NCBI RefSeq assembly: GCF_010450875.1
Contig: NZ_CP048422.1
Location: 1,581,001-1,645,000, forward strand
Reading direction: 5' to 3'
Length of the DNA stretch: 64,000 nt
DNA from: Sphingomonas insulae
Lineage (GTDB): Bacteria; Pseudomonadota; Alphaproteobacteria; Sphingomonadales; Sphingomonadaceae
In this document: piece after piece, positions 18,063 to 26,261 of the stretch
Layout of the letters: each line of letters opens with the position of its first letter
How positions within the stretch are numbered: position 1 is the first letter of the stretch
Program-made: the position numbers and the translations under genes
The notes under the pieces: model-generated
Seen by the model: the letters and a program-made list of their open reading frames with translations, nothing else
What the model was told of the DNA's origin: nothing
The model's database searches: none

Positions 18063-18644
18063 ATGGAAAAGTTCGTTGCGATGGCCTTGCTTCTGTCGGC
18101 TGCAAGCGGCGCGTCAGCTCAAAGCTTCTTGTCTAAAGCGAACGACTTCTTGGGTCGCGTGAACGGCACTATGCGTGGTGCCGCGAATGGGCAGGTAGCC
18201 AAGATGTCGCCGATGTCTATCAATCAGCAGAGCCCAGAACAGAAAGCCGCTCAAGCCCAAGCTTTGGCATTACCGTTGCAGGCGCAAATTGCAGCGGATA
18301 GAGCAGAAGCGAAGCCTTTAATAGACAAACTCGTGATGACAAGCGCCTGCTCCACCGACAACAGCGCTTGGAATAGTATTAACCGTCAAGCAGAAAAGCC
18401 TTCAACGTGGTCGGCTGACTTCAAGGGCGCCTCCGCAGTGGGCAGCATGAAGTATCATTCAAAAAACCGTTGCGTTGACGTATTGCGCGTCTCGAAGTGG
18501 GAGAAGCCGGCTAAGAACGCACTGAACTTCACGGTTTACCTAATTTCAGCGCAGAGCGACGAAGCCGTGCATCAGAACTTTGCACTTATAAAGGACGATG
18601 GTGGTGAGTGGCTCGTCCGTTCTATTGGCGATGCGTTCATGTAA
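18063..18644 (+). CDS. hypothetical secreted protein
   Basis: 193 residues with a signal peptide (MEKFVAMALLLSAASGASA, cleavage after ASA) and a mature domain with two Cys (TSACSTDN, KNRCVDV) that could pair. ATG 18063 has a good AGGAG site. GC is lower than its neighbours (for example many AA/TT codons), suggesting a different origin. It follows the S8 protease by 91 bases and could be co-transcribed. No family recognised. Confidence 0.65.
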   Translation: MEKFVAMALLLSAASGASAQSFLSKANDFLGRVNGTMRGAANGQVAKMSPMSINQQSPEQKAAQAQALALPLQAQIAADRAEAKPLIDKLVMTSACSTDNSAWNSINRQAEKPSTWSADFKGASAVGSMKYHSKNRCVDVLRVSKWEKPAKNALNFTVYLISAQSDEAVHQNFALIKDDGGEWLVRSIGDAFM

Positions 18645-18663
18645 GTAGCTTGGCGCTGGGCCT

Positions 18664-18702
18664 CTGTCGCCGCATTGATGATCGGTGTCATCGCGGCGAC
18701 AG
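18664..18702. terminator. terminator-like hairpin
   Basis: Perfect 10-bp arms CTGTCGCCGC (18664-18673) and GCGGCGACAG (18693-18702) with an inner GATGA/TCATC pairing form a strong hairpin 20 bases after the secreted-protein stop. No T-run follows, so a rho-independent role is only likely. Confidence 0.5.
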
Positions 18703-18753
18703 TCAGCGTAGCGTCCAACTTGTGGTCGGCTATCAGCTGGATAGAATGGTCTG

Positions 18754-19380
18754 ATGTGCAACCGCGCCCGCCTATGCAGCGAACCGGAAACCCTGTTCGA
18801 GCGCTTCGGCGCGAGCTGGGCGCAGAACGTCGTCCGGCCGAACAAGGATCCGCACGAGCTATACCCTGACGAGAAGGCGTTCGTCGTCCGCGAGGAACGC
18901 GACCGGCGCGTCGTCGACGTCATGCTGTGGGACGTGCTGGGCGGCGCTGGCAACTGGTTAATGACCAACGTCCGCAACCTCGGGCTGCCGCAGTGGCGCC
19001 GACTTGCTGAAAAGCCGGAGAACCGGTGCCTCGTGCCGCTGACTGAATTCTGCGAATGGACACCTGACCGCCACCAGGTCGGAAAGGGCAAGCCGATCAA
19101 GGGCGAGATGTGGTTCTCAGTGCCTGACCTGCCCGTATTTGCGGTCGCCGGCTTCTGGCAGCAGACGGCGAAGGGGCAGGGGTTCACGATAGTGACCTGC
19201 GATCCGAATGAACTCGTCGAGCCGATCCACCCAAAGGCTATGATCACGATCCTGCATGAGGCGGATTGGAGCCGATGGCTACGTGACAGCTACGACGATG
19301 TGGTATCGCTTCAACAACCGTGCCCGGCTGACAAGATGACGGTGCGGGGACCGGTGTTCCCGACCCGCAGCAAGACCTAG
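18754..19380 (+). CDS. SOS response-associated peptidase (SRAP/HMCES family)
   Basis: The protein begins MCNRARL, placing the catalytic Cys at position 2 after Met removal, as in all SRAP proteins, which crosslink covalently to abasic sites in single-stranded DNA. Further SRAP blocks: RCLVPLTEFCEWTP (active-site Glu region), FAVAGFWQ, FTIVTCDPNE and IHPKAMITIL with the conserved His. The length of 208 residues is normal. No LexA box is evident directly upstream, but it lies 3.4 kb from umuDC, making a DNA-damage-themed island. Confidence 0.92.
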   Translation: MCNRARLCSEPETLFERFGASWAQNVVRPNKDPHELYPDEKAFVVREERDRRVVDVMLWDVLGGAGNWLMTNVRNLGLPQWRRLAEKPENRCLVPLTEFCEWTPDRHQVGKGKPIKGEMWFSVPDLPVFAVAGFWQQTAKGQGFTIVTCDPNELVEPIHPKAMITILHEADWSRWLRDSYDDVVSLQQPCPADKMTVRGPVFPTRSKT

Positions 19381-19381
19381 G

Positions 19382-19777
19382 TCACCGCTGCGCAAGACGC
19401 TCCAACGACAGCGAATGCCCCGCGGGGGTCGAGCCTGTAAGCTGCGGGTCGAGTTCACCGGCGTTGATTGCCGCTTCGAAGGCGTCGAGCATCGCCGGAA
19501 TCTCTCCCACCTGCCAAAACGTGACGGCCTGTCCGCCAATCACCATCTGCTGGCCATCCGGACGGGTAGGTGTAAATGCCACGCGCCCGGCGTCATCAGC
19601 TGCGAGCCACTGGCCGCCAGTCTGCGTCGACTGGTTCCTGTCGAACGCAGTTCGGGCCTGACGCAGCTTGTCGAGCAATGCCGACCGCTCCGTATTCGAG
19701 TTGATCGGATCAGCGGCAACCGCAGCAACAGAACCGACAGCGCTGGCAGCACCATCAACGACATCTTTGAGTGACAT
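19382..19777 (-). CDS. hypothetical protein
   Basis: 131 residues from ATG 19777, which has GGAG 7 bases upstream. An Ala-rich N-terminal stretch (VVDGAASAVGSVAAVAADPIN) is followed by a soluble region with TQTGGQWLAADDAGRVAFTP. It converges with the SRAP gene, the stops being two bases apart. No family recognised. Confidence 0.55.
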   Translation of the reverse strand: MSLKDVVDGAASAVGSVAAVAADPINSNTERSALLDKLRQARTAFDRNQSTQTGGQWLAADDAGRVAFTPTRPDGQQMVIGGQAVTFWQVGEIPAMLDAFEAAINAGELDPQLTGSTPAGHSLSLERLAQR

Positions 19778-20037
19778 ATCCAGGCTCCGTGTCCGCGCGC
19801 ATGATCGCACTGGGAAGGCTCAAGCGGACGGGACGATCCGCAGTTCCCGCCATTGCCACAATTAGGCAGTCTCTTAACGACCGGCCGGCTGGGCCTTGGG
19901 TGGTTACCAAGTGCTAACCAAGCTGCCTTATGACACTCAGGTGAGCCATCCGGCCACACGGACAGCAGGACGGTCCCGATCGCACGCGTATCTGGTGATC
20001 GGGGCCGTCTTGTCCCTCAAGGCTCGCTTCGTAGGTG

Positions 20038-20433
20038 TCACCCGCCGAAAGCAGGCGCCTCGTCGAGCATTTCGCCACCGTGAAGCATGGCGCTAAGGAT
20101 GTCCGTCACCTTGGCATATCCGTCGGCCGTCAGTTCCAAGAAACAACCTCGCTGCTCGATCAGCCCAGCTGCAGACAGGGCGTTGACCCACCGCTTCCTA
20201 ACCTTGCTGGACATGTTACCGAGCGGATCAAGACCATCAGCCTCGACGCACCGGGATGCTTCTTCAGCCACGAAAAGGCTGAACAACAGGTAGGCCGACG
20301 TAGATGGGGCGAAGCCCGGCGGCATGTGTGAAGCGATAGCTGATGCTTCGAAAATTGCGCGCCTGGCGGTCTGGATCAGACCGACTGGATCGCCTCTTCT
20401 GGCGGCGTCTTGCACACTTAGGTCCCCAGGCAT
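20038..20433 (-). CDS. hypothetical protein, possibly winged-helix
   Basis: 131 residues with GGGAG 6 bases before ATG 20433. The C-terminal half (SSKVRKRWVNALSAAGLIEQRG followed by LELTADGYAKVTDILSAML) resembles a winged-helix module with a wing and final helix. No catalytic motif. Call is by local pattern only. Confidence 0.55.
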   Translation of the reverse strand: MPGDLSVQDAARRGDPVGLIQTARRAIFEASAIASHMPPGFAPSTSAYLLFSLFVAEEASRCVEADGLDPLGNMSSKVRKRWVNALSAAGLIEQRGCFLELTADGYAKVTDILSAMLHGGEMLDEAPAFGG

Positions 20434-20596
20434 TCACGCTCCCGCCTTTTTTCCGGAGGTTGGAACCCGCTTCTCAACTCCGTCAACTGCCATCATGTGT
20501 TGTTTCGTTGCTCGAACGTTCGATCATTTGCATGCCCATCGTGCTGGAGCAGCCTGTCGCTGACATACGCGACCACGCACTCTGCTGATCGACCAT

Positions 20597-20758
20597 TCAC
20601 TGATCCAATGACTTGATGTCCGGTAGGTCAGTCAGCGCGTCCAACGCTTCGCTGACGAGTGCAGCTACCGCATGTGCCTGCAACGAGTCCGCCTCAACTA
20701 AGGCGTCCTCTAGATGCTCCTGCAGTCTTTGACGCTGGCTTAGAATGCGCTGGGGCAT
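20597..20758 (-). CDS. small hypothetical protein
   Basis: 53 residues (MPQRILSQRQRLQEHLEDALVE...), predicted all-helical, no ribosome site seen. It is divergent from the EAL gene at 20865. Weak evidence; in-frame ATG 20830 would give 77 residues. Confidence 0.3.
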   Translation of the reverse strand: MPQRILSQRQRLQEHLEDALVEADSLQAHAVAALVSEALDALTDLPDIKSLDQ

Positions 20759-20864
20759 ATGAGCATGGGAACACGTACGCCGGCGCAAGGCAAGCACAGC
20801 AACGGAATTACAGAAGGCTGCTTGATTCACAAAGCCTTAGCATCGTCCGATTAGCTTTTTAGCC

Positions 20865-21644
20865 ATGATGAAAGAAACGGAAACAGGCTGTCAGGGCTGT
20901 CGGTCGGACCATCAGGTGTTCGACATCGCCATGGCGTTCCAGCCGATTGCCGATGTCGAAACTGGCCGACCGTTCGCGTTCGAGGCGCTCGTGCGGGGAG
21001 CCGATGGCACTGGCGCTGCGGAAGTCTTGACTTCGGTCACGCCTGAGAACCGCTATGCGTTTGATCAGCAGTGTCGTGTCGCTGCCATCGAAGGCGCGGT
21101 GGCCGCCGGGATTCTCAAGACCGACGCTCGGCTGTCGATCAACTTCCTACCCAATGCCGTATATTCGCCCATGGCGTGCATCCAGTTGACCCTCAAGACT
21201 GCTCGATCGAGCGGCTTTCCTACGGATCGCCTGATCTTCGAGTTCACGGAGAACGAGGAGATGGCAGACACCGATCACGTAAAGAGGATCGTCGAGACTT
21301 ATGCGAAGATGGGTTTCGGAACCGCGATCGACGACTTCGGCGCTGGTCATGCTGGCCTTGGCCTGCTCGCGAAGTTCCAGACCGATTACATCAAGCTCGA
21401 CATGGATCTGATCCGCGGAATCGAGCAGAGCATGCCTCGCCGGATGATCGTCGAGGGAGTAATCCGCATCGCGGAGGCACTCAACATCACCGTCATCGCC
21501 GAAGGCATAGAAACTCTCGCCGAGTACGACATCCTTCGCGCACTTGGCGTGCGGTATATCCAAGGCTATCTTCTTGCCCGGCCGGGCTTCCGCTGCCTTC
21601 CGGCAGTTATCATGCCTTCCGAGAGTATTGCCGCCGTCGCCTAG
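20865..21644 (+). CDS. EAL domain cyclic-di-GMP phosphodiesterase
   Basis: A 259-residue stand-alone EAL domain that hydrolyses c-di-GMP to pGpG. Substrate and metal motifs are intact: FEALVRG (the EAL Glu), LSINFLPNAV, FEFTENEEM, TAIDDFGAGHAGLGLL (DDFG loop), YIKLDMDLIRGI and VIAEGIET, then QGYLLARP. The short N-terminus has four Cys/His (GCQGCRSDH), perhaps redox- or metal-sensing. No sensor or GGDEF domain is attached. On an island such an enzyme could push the host toward motility. Confidence 0.93.
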   Translation: MMKETETGCQGCRSDHQVFDIAMAFQPIADVETGRPFAFEALVRGADGTGAAEVLTSVTPENRYAFDQQCRVAAIEGAVAAGILKTDARLSINFLPNAVYSPMACIQLTLKTARSSGFPTDRLIFEFTENEEMADTDHVKRIVETYAKMGFGTAIDDFGAGHAGLGLLAKFQTDYIKLDMDLIRGIEQSMPRRMIVEGVIRIAEALNITVIAEGIETLAEYDILRALGVRYIQGYLLARPGFRCLPAVIMPSESIAAVA

Positions 21645-21656
21645 CAACTCACAAGG

Positions 21657-21836
21657 TTATTGCTCAAGCGGATCTTTGACGACGCCCTTCAAGTCCTTCG
21701 CATTCAGATCCTCCTGGGGATTGCCGACATCCTTGTTGTCGCCGTCAGCATCACCCGACTTCTCCATCGTCAAGCGGATGCATTCCGCGCGCCTCGTCCG
21801 AGCCCCCTGCGGCGTCTCGCGCGTGCTGTTGATCAT
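21657..21836 (-). CDS. small hypothetical protein, frame uncertain
   Basis: The 59-residue frame ends with an acidic, hydrophilic tail (DADGDNKDVGNPQEDLNAKDLKG) that looks like a conserved sphingomonad small protein. The best ribosome site (GGGAGGAAG) is before ATG 21843, which opens a different frame (MADDQQHARDAAGG...) ending after 30 residues. A one-base shift between them would join both, so this may be another frame-disrupted gene. Confidence 0.3.
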   Translation of the reverse strand: MINSTRETPQGARTRRAECIRLTMEKSGDADGDNKDVGNPQEDLNAKDLKGVVKDPLEQ

Positions 21837-21906
21837 CGGCCATATCGCTTCCTCCCGTTGTGGAGGCTCAACGGTCTGGCAGCCACATCGGACCCGGCCG
21901 GGCTGG

Positions 21907-22149
21907 CTATCCCGCCACGTAAGGGTGCTGCGCCCGGACAATGTCGACCGCCTGGCTGATGGCCTTCTTGTCATCGGCTCTTCCCGATGGTGTGACCTGC
22001 CAGTTCGAACGGACGTTCGTCGCGATCGGCAGCTTCTCGACCACGCCGACCTTCGTCGCCCAGACCTCTTTCGTGCCGCCCGCGGCACCGGTCAGCAGCG
22101 TCGCCAGCAGATCGCCAAGTTCTTCGGGCCTGTGGATGTGATTCGCCAT
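21907..22149 (-). CDS. small hypothetical protein
   Basis: 80 residues (MANHIHRPEELGDLLATLL...), with a plausible beta-rich middle (EVWATKVGVVEKLPIATNV) and normal composition. No family or motif recognised; no strong ribosome site. Same strand as its neighbours. Confidence 0.4.
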   Translation of the reverse strand: MANHIHRPEELGDLLATLLTGAAGGTKEVWATKVGVVEKLPIATNVRSNWQVTPSGRADDKKAISQAVDIVRAQHPYVAG

Positions 22150-22216
22150 GACGAAAGCATCCGCCTGCCGTCCTGGAGATTCGAATCTGGGGCTGGCTGG
22201 AGCGCCGCCTCGCGCG

Positions 22217-23035
22217 TCAGCCTGGTTCCTTTCGCAGATCTCCGCGCTCGTTCTGCATCATCCAGAACCTTGACCAGCCGCGCACGCGGGGCAGGATCAG
22301 CCACGTCAGCGCCGATGTCAGCAAGACCGATGATATGACCTGCTGAACGACGCGCGGGACGTTGGGCAATACCCATCCAATGACGCTGCTGACGATCAGC
22401 AAGGTCGGCACGACGCCCAGCCACGTCACCAGCGCCGTCTTCCACTTCTTCGCCGCCACCTCGCTTGGCAGGTCGAAGCACATGATCGCACCGCTGTCGT
22501 TCTGATCCAGCCCGACCGAGAACGCATCCGCCTCCGACGCCAGACCGGCATAGGGTTCCTGCTCGGACCAATGCTTCAACGCAGCCGCGTCGGCGAACTG
22601 CAAGACAAGGTGATGAAGCGCGCCAGCCTGATCGAGACGCACAGCGGACACGAAGTGCTCATCGACCTGACCCGCAGCGATCACGCACGCTGCCCACGGG
22701 TCGTATGCCTCCTCATGTCCTGGCCGCATCACGCGGCTGATGACGAAGGCGGCTGGCGAGGGAGGCGAGCTAGGCATACGCAGCCTGACCCTTGAACGCC
22801 TGGCGAGTTCCCGCAGGCGATGCATCTCTCGGAGCACTACCGACAGGAGCAGTTGCCGTTCCTGCTTGGCCGTCAGTGCCAACCGTGCCTCCTGTGCCGC
22901 GCCGACGGCCTGCCAGTAATGAACCGTTCCGAACCGTTCAGCCTCTTCGAATCCACACGGTGCCCATTCCTCAGTCGGATAGCAGGCGTCGTAAATCGCA
23001 CGTGCGGCTCCACGGAGCTGGAAATCGTGCTCCAT
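22217..23035 (-). CDS. ABM-like domain protein with C-terminal transmembrane pair
   Basis: From about residue 95 the protein matches the family of antibiotic-biosynthesis-monooxygenase-like domains followed by two membrane helices: AAFVISRVMRPGHEEAYDPWA, then KKWKTALVTWLGVVPTLLIV and a second helix (VISSVLLTSALTWLIL) before a basic end. The first ~86 residues (YDACYPTEEWAPCGFEEAERF...) are unrelated and resemble a separate small helical protein, so this may be an in-frame fusion of two genes; ATG 22777 would start the second part alone. Function unknown. Confidence 0.6.
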   Translation of the reverse strand: MEHDFQLRGAARAIYDACYPTEEWAPCGFEEAERFGTVHYWQAVGAAQEARLALTAKQERQLLLSVVLREMHRLRELARRSRVRLRMPSSPPSPAAFVISRVMRPGHEEAYDPWAACVIAAGQVDEHFVSAVRLDQAGALHHLVLQFADAAALKHWSEQEPYAGLASEADAFSVGLDQNDSGAIMCFDLPSEVAAKKWKTALVTWLGVVPTLLIVSSVIGWVLPNVPRVVQQVISSVLLTSALTWLILPRVRGWSRFWMMQNERGDLRKEPG

Positions 23036-23170
23036 GCTGGGGCTTCTGTTGCTCTCGATGCGCCGGGCGCCCGGCGATGGCCAAGGCTACGCCGATCCCG
23101 GATCTATTCGCAAGAACATTGAATGAACAAACAATCAGTGGCAGGCGGCGGCCGCGATGGAGACATGCAT

Positions 23171-23404
23171 ATGATCGAGCAGAATGACGATGATCGGCTG
23201 CAGGTTGCGTTCGGCCGATGGCTGCTGACGCAACGGAACCGCGGCGACTGGGTGGACGGCATCGCCGAAGCCGCTCGCGCCGATCGCACCTTTCCGCGCG
23301 AGGGCGACCCCGAGGCTGTTCGGGCTCACCTCCGCAAGCAACAGGCCGATGGCGACGCCTTCGCCGCAATCGACGATGCGGAGAGCGACTGGATGGCGGT
23401 CTGA
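23171..23404 (+). CDS. YozE/SAM-like small helical protein
   Basis: From ATG 23171 (GGAG 8 bases upstream) 77 residues: VAFGRWLLTQRNRGDWVDGIAEAARADRTFPREG. This fits the YozE SAM-like pattern F-x-WLL-xQ-xR-DD-x-I-x-DLA-x-D-x-FP. The frame is open from 23123. Such small proteins are common on alphaproteobacterial plasmids and islands; function unknown. Confidence 0.6.
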   Translation: MIEQNDDDRLQVAFGRWLLTQRNRGDWVDGIAEAARADRTFPREGDPEAVRAHLRKQQADGDAFAAIDDAESDWMAV

Positions 23405-23407
23405 TCG

Positions 23408-23782
23408 ATGATCGGCTTGATGTTGGCCGCCTCCGCGCTACCGGCATTCAACTGCGAAGTCGTGTGCGTTCATGATGGCGATGGCCCCTTATGGTGCCGA
23501 TCGTGCGAGGGGGTGCGTGTCGCCGGCATTCAGGCGCCTGACTCCGAGAGCGTCGAACCGTGCCGTCGACCAGCACGACTGGTCAGATATACTTTTGACG
23601 ATCTCGCCGCCGGCCGGAGCCAGCAGATCGTCTCTTCGCAGGTCCAAGGTGTACGCCTAGCCTGCCAGCCGACTGACAAGAGCTACAGCCGGCTTGTGGC
23701 ACGTTGCACCTTGCCGGATGGACGGTAGTTATCCTATTCGGCCAGTCCCGCAGGTGCCGCTGTCAGATGGGTTCGGTATTGA
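23408..23782 (+). pseudogene. thermonuclease (SNase)-like protein relic with in-frame stop
   Basis: The frame from ATG 23408 has a signal-like start and the SNase opening FNCEVVCVHDGDGPLWC, GVRVAGIQAPD and SYSRLVARCTLPDGR, then TAG at 23726. In the same frame after the stop the sequence goes on LSYSASPAGAAVRWVRY, close to the family's DLSC-x-x-AxAGAAVRWDRYW end, so a codon such as GAC or GAT became TAG. A further stop follows at 23780. The DRxA region (RRPARLVRYTFDDLAAG) is also degraded. Probably inactive. Confidence 0.6.
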
Positions 23783-23838
23783 CGGGAGTATCGGATGGGG
23801 CAGTGCCGCCGATCGAGCGATACGAACCTGGGCATTTG

Positions 23839-23870
23839 ACTCATGACATAAATGCACAAATGTCATGAGT
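23839..23870. repeat. perfect 11-bp inverted repeat
   Basis: ACTCATGACAT (23839-23849) and ATGTCATGAGT (23860-23870) are exact inverse copies separated by 10 bases. It lies in AT-richer DNA between the nuclease relic and the pectin locus. It could be a bidirectional terminator, a regulator site, or the remains of a recombination site at the island edge. Confidence 0.7.
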
Positions 23871-23891
23871 TGGATCTGGTTGTTTTTGGGG

Positions 23892-23912
23892 GAAAGCGGC
23901 CCGTCCGCTTTC
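23892..23912 (-). terminator. hairpin downstream of LacI gene
   Basis: GAAAGCGG (23892-23899) and CCGCTTTC (23905-23912) form a perfect 8-bp stem with a 5-base loop about 75 bases after the LacI stop on the minus strand. No T-run follows on that strand, so terminator activity is only possible. Confidence 0.4.
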
Positions 23913-23984
23913 GGGTGGGCATCTCGGTGCCCCGCCATTGGCTCATAGACGATCTGAGTTGCCGCCCGCAAACTAAGGGCTGGC

Positions 23985-25143
23985 TTACCTTATTTCTCTG
24001 TTGCGATTAGATGAAAAAATAGATTCTTTTTGAAAAACCATGCCAGGATAAGTGTCAGACTGGCGTAAAATTAAAGTCGGTGGTTCTAGGCTATCAGCCG
24101 CGCTAACCTCGTTGCCGATGCAGGCCAGTAATTTACTTGTCGCAACACGTCCCATTGCCGCGACAGGCAGACGCACCGACGTAAGATTGGGCCAAACCCT
24201 TGCCGCCATCGGGAGATCGTCGAAGCCTATGACCGAAAGATCGCGGGGTAGGCTCAATCCGCGCTCTCTTGCCGCCTGCATCACGCCCAAAGCCATATCG
24301 TCATTCAGGGCAAAGACGGCTGTTGGCGCGGCGGCAAGCTCAAGAAGGCGATGACCAGCAGAGACTCCGCTCTCGAACGTATAGGCTCCTTCAATGTCAT
24401 ATGCCCCCGCGACGTCGATCCCGCGTTGAGCCAGCGCGGCCACGAAGGCGTCGCCCCGTTCGCGAGACGAACGGAAGCTTGCGGGTCCTCGTACCAGTGC
24501 GATCACGCGATGTCGTAGTGCGAGGAACCTTTCTGCCGCCTGGCGCGCGCCAATATGATCTTCGCTTACCACCATGACCGAAGCATCATCCAACGCCGTA
24601 CAGGCGATGCGGATATAAGGGCATCCGGCATCCCGAAGCATGGCTATCAGCCGTTCGTTCTCTGATAGGGGGGGGAAGAATGACACCGGCTAAGCGCTGC
24701 CGTTCGATAAGGGTTTGCACATCCTTCACGAAGGTGGCGCTATCCCCCTGGCAGGGATGGACTAGCAGTTCCATGCCCGCCGGACGCAGTATGTCGAGAA
24801 TGCCTAGCTGGATGTTCATGACATAGGTCGAACTCGGATTCTCGTAGATGAGTGCGACGAGAAAGGATCGACCAAGCGCCAGACTGCGAGCCTGCGGGTT
24901 TGGGCTGAACCGGAGTTCACGAATGGCGGTGTTCACGCGCTCGATCGTTGATTGGGTGACCCGCGGCTCTCGATTGATCACTCGCGAAACCGTCTTTTTG
25001 GAAACTCCTGCCCGTTTCGCAACATCGGTAATCGTCGCTCGTCTATGAGGTGGGGACCCGGGCCTAACTTCATGCTTCAGCCCGATTGGCTCCGCCAAGG
25101 ACGAGCGTCGCCTCTCATCGAGCGAAAGAGACGACGGAGCCAT
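23985..25143 (-). pseudogene. LacI family regulator with frameshift at a C8 run
   Basis: The 5' frame (25143 to 24586) has the LacI helix-turn-helix (ATITDVAKRAGVSKKTVSRVINREPRVT) and the start of the sugar-binding domain up to AGVILPPP. The 3' frame (to 23985) carries the rest: CPYIRIACTALDDASVMVV, ALNDDMALGVMQAA, LSVIGFDDLPMA. They join if the run of eight G at 24668-24675 had seven: ILPPPLSENERL. As written the gene gives only a truncated DNA-binding protein. Its place at the end of the esterase operon suggests it normally responds to a pectin-derived sugar. Confidence 0.85.
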
Positions 25144-26261
25144 TAACGGCTATCGCTCTCTCGCCAGCCGTCGAAGAAAATGCCCTTGATCGCGCGGATG
25201 TCGCCCAGACCTTGCCGAGGCATGCCGATGTCTCGCCGCTTCGCGCCGGGTCCCGTCGAGCCTTGTTCGAAGAAGCGCGAATCCTGCGGGCGGAAAACAT
25301 CGGTCATGGTGCCGTCGCGCGCCGTGCCCTTCATGCTGGTCCAATGATCGGGTGCGATATGGGCGTCCATGTAGCAGTCGATGAAGGACGTCTGGCCGAC
25401 AGCTTGCGGGTTGGCGTAGCGGCCGTCTGCAAATCGCGTGGTCGGGTGCCACGGTCTGGCCAGGGCTACGGACCCGTCGGGCACACCCGGCTCCCGTGTC
25501 AGGCGCGATCGATGGATGACGATCCCCATCAATTGATCGAGCAGCGTCGATGGGGCCGCGATGAAGGATTGAAACGGCTCCTCCCGTGTGTCCGCCGAGC
25601 GCCGGCGCGTGCGGATTTCGGATCGTTCGATCAGCACCATGCCGTTGCCGAAAATGAAATCGATATTGCCCGCGACTAGGCTGTCTTCGATATGCAATCG
25701 CTTGCCGTTCGCGAACAACGTGTCCTGATAGCCCAGCAGCGCGCTGTCTCGTACGGCTATGCGGTCACTGTGGATGTCGGCCAGAAACGCAACGGCTTGC
25801 GGATTGCCGATTTTATTCTTGTCGCCCTCGGGTAGAGCGTCGTTCGTCCAGTAATCGTAGTCGTTCGCGATGGTCATTCCTGTCACGACGACATCGCTGG
25901 CATCGACGGTGAGCGTCGCCGAGCCGGGTGTTCCCCAGCCATTGCGGTGATAATGCCCCGCCGTTTGGGCGACGGCGTCGAAGTGCAGTCGCGTGCGCGC
26001 CGAACCACTGCCGATCAACCGCACCTTGTCACGCGCGACCGTCACTTTCTCGCGGAAGTCGCCCGGTCCGATGCGGATCGTCACCCAATCCCGGCCCGAT
26101 GCGCCTTGCGCACTCGCCAGCGCTGCACCGATGGTGTCGAAGCAGCGCGCCGCAGCCGCGCACGCATGGCTTACCCGAATATCCCTCGGTGCGGCTGCGG
26201 CTAGTGACGGCAACCCCAGCGCGAGCGGGAGCGCAAGCGCGCTTCGGAGCATCATCTTCAT
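25143..26261 (-). CDS. pectinesterase (carbohydrate esterase family 8)
   Basis: Removes methyl esters from homogalacturonan, opening pectin to lyases. A signal peptide (MKMMLRSALALPLALGLPSLAAA) sends it to the periplasm or outside. The right-handed beta-helix active site is intact: QAVA at 155-158, Asp180 in GYQDTLF, Asp201 in GNIDFIFG and Arg269/Trp271 in LARPWHP. The length of 372 residues is normal for bacterial enzymes. The start overlaps the esterase stop as ATGA (26258-26261); the stop abuts the LacI start codon. Confidence 0.95.
   Translation of the reverse strand: MKMMLRSALALPLALGLPSLAAAAPRDIRVSHACAAAARCFDTIGAALASAQGASGRDWVTIRIGPGDFREKVTVARDKVRLIGSGSARTRLHFDAVAQTAGHYHRNGWGTPGSATLTVDASDVVVTGMTIANDYDYWTNDALPEGDKNKIGNPQAVAFLADIHSDRIAVRDSALLGYQDTLFANGKRLHIEDSLVAGNIDFIFGNGMVLIERSEIRTRRRSADTREEPFQSFIAAPSTLLDQLMGIVIHRSRLTREPGVPDGSVALARPWHPTTRFADGRYANPQAVGQTSFIDCYMDAHIAPDHWTSMKGTARDGTMTDVFRPQDSRFFEQGSTGPGAKRRDIGMPRQGLGDIRAIKGIFFDGWRESDSR

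Noticed and set aside
23729..23971. 80-residue minus-strand frame
   Set aside because: It covers the two inverted repeats and the nuclease relic; composition is not protein-like.
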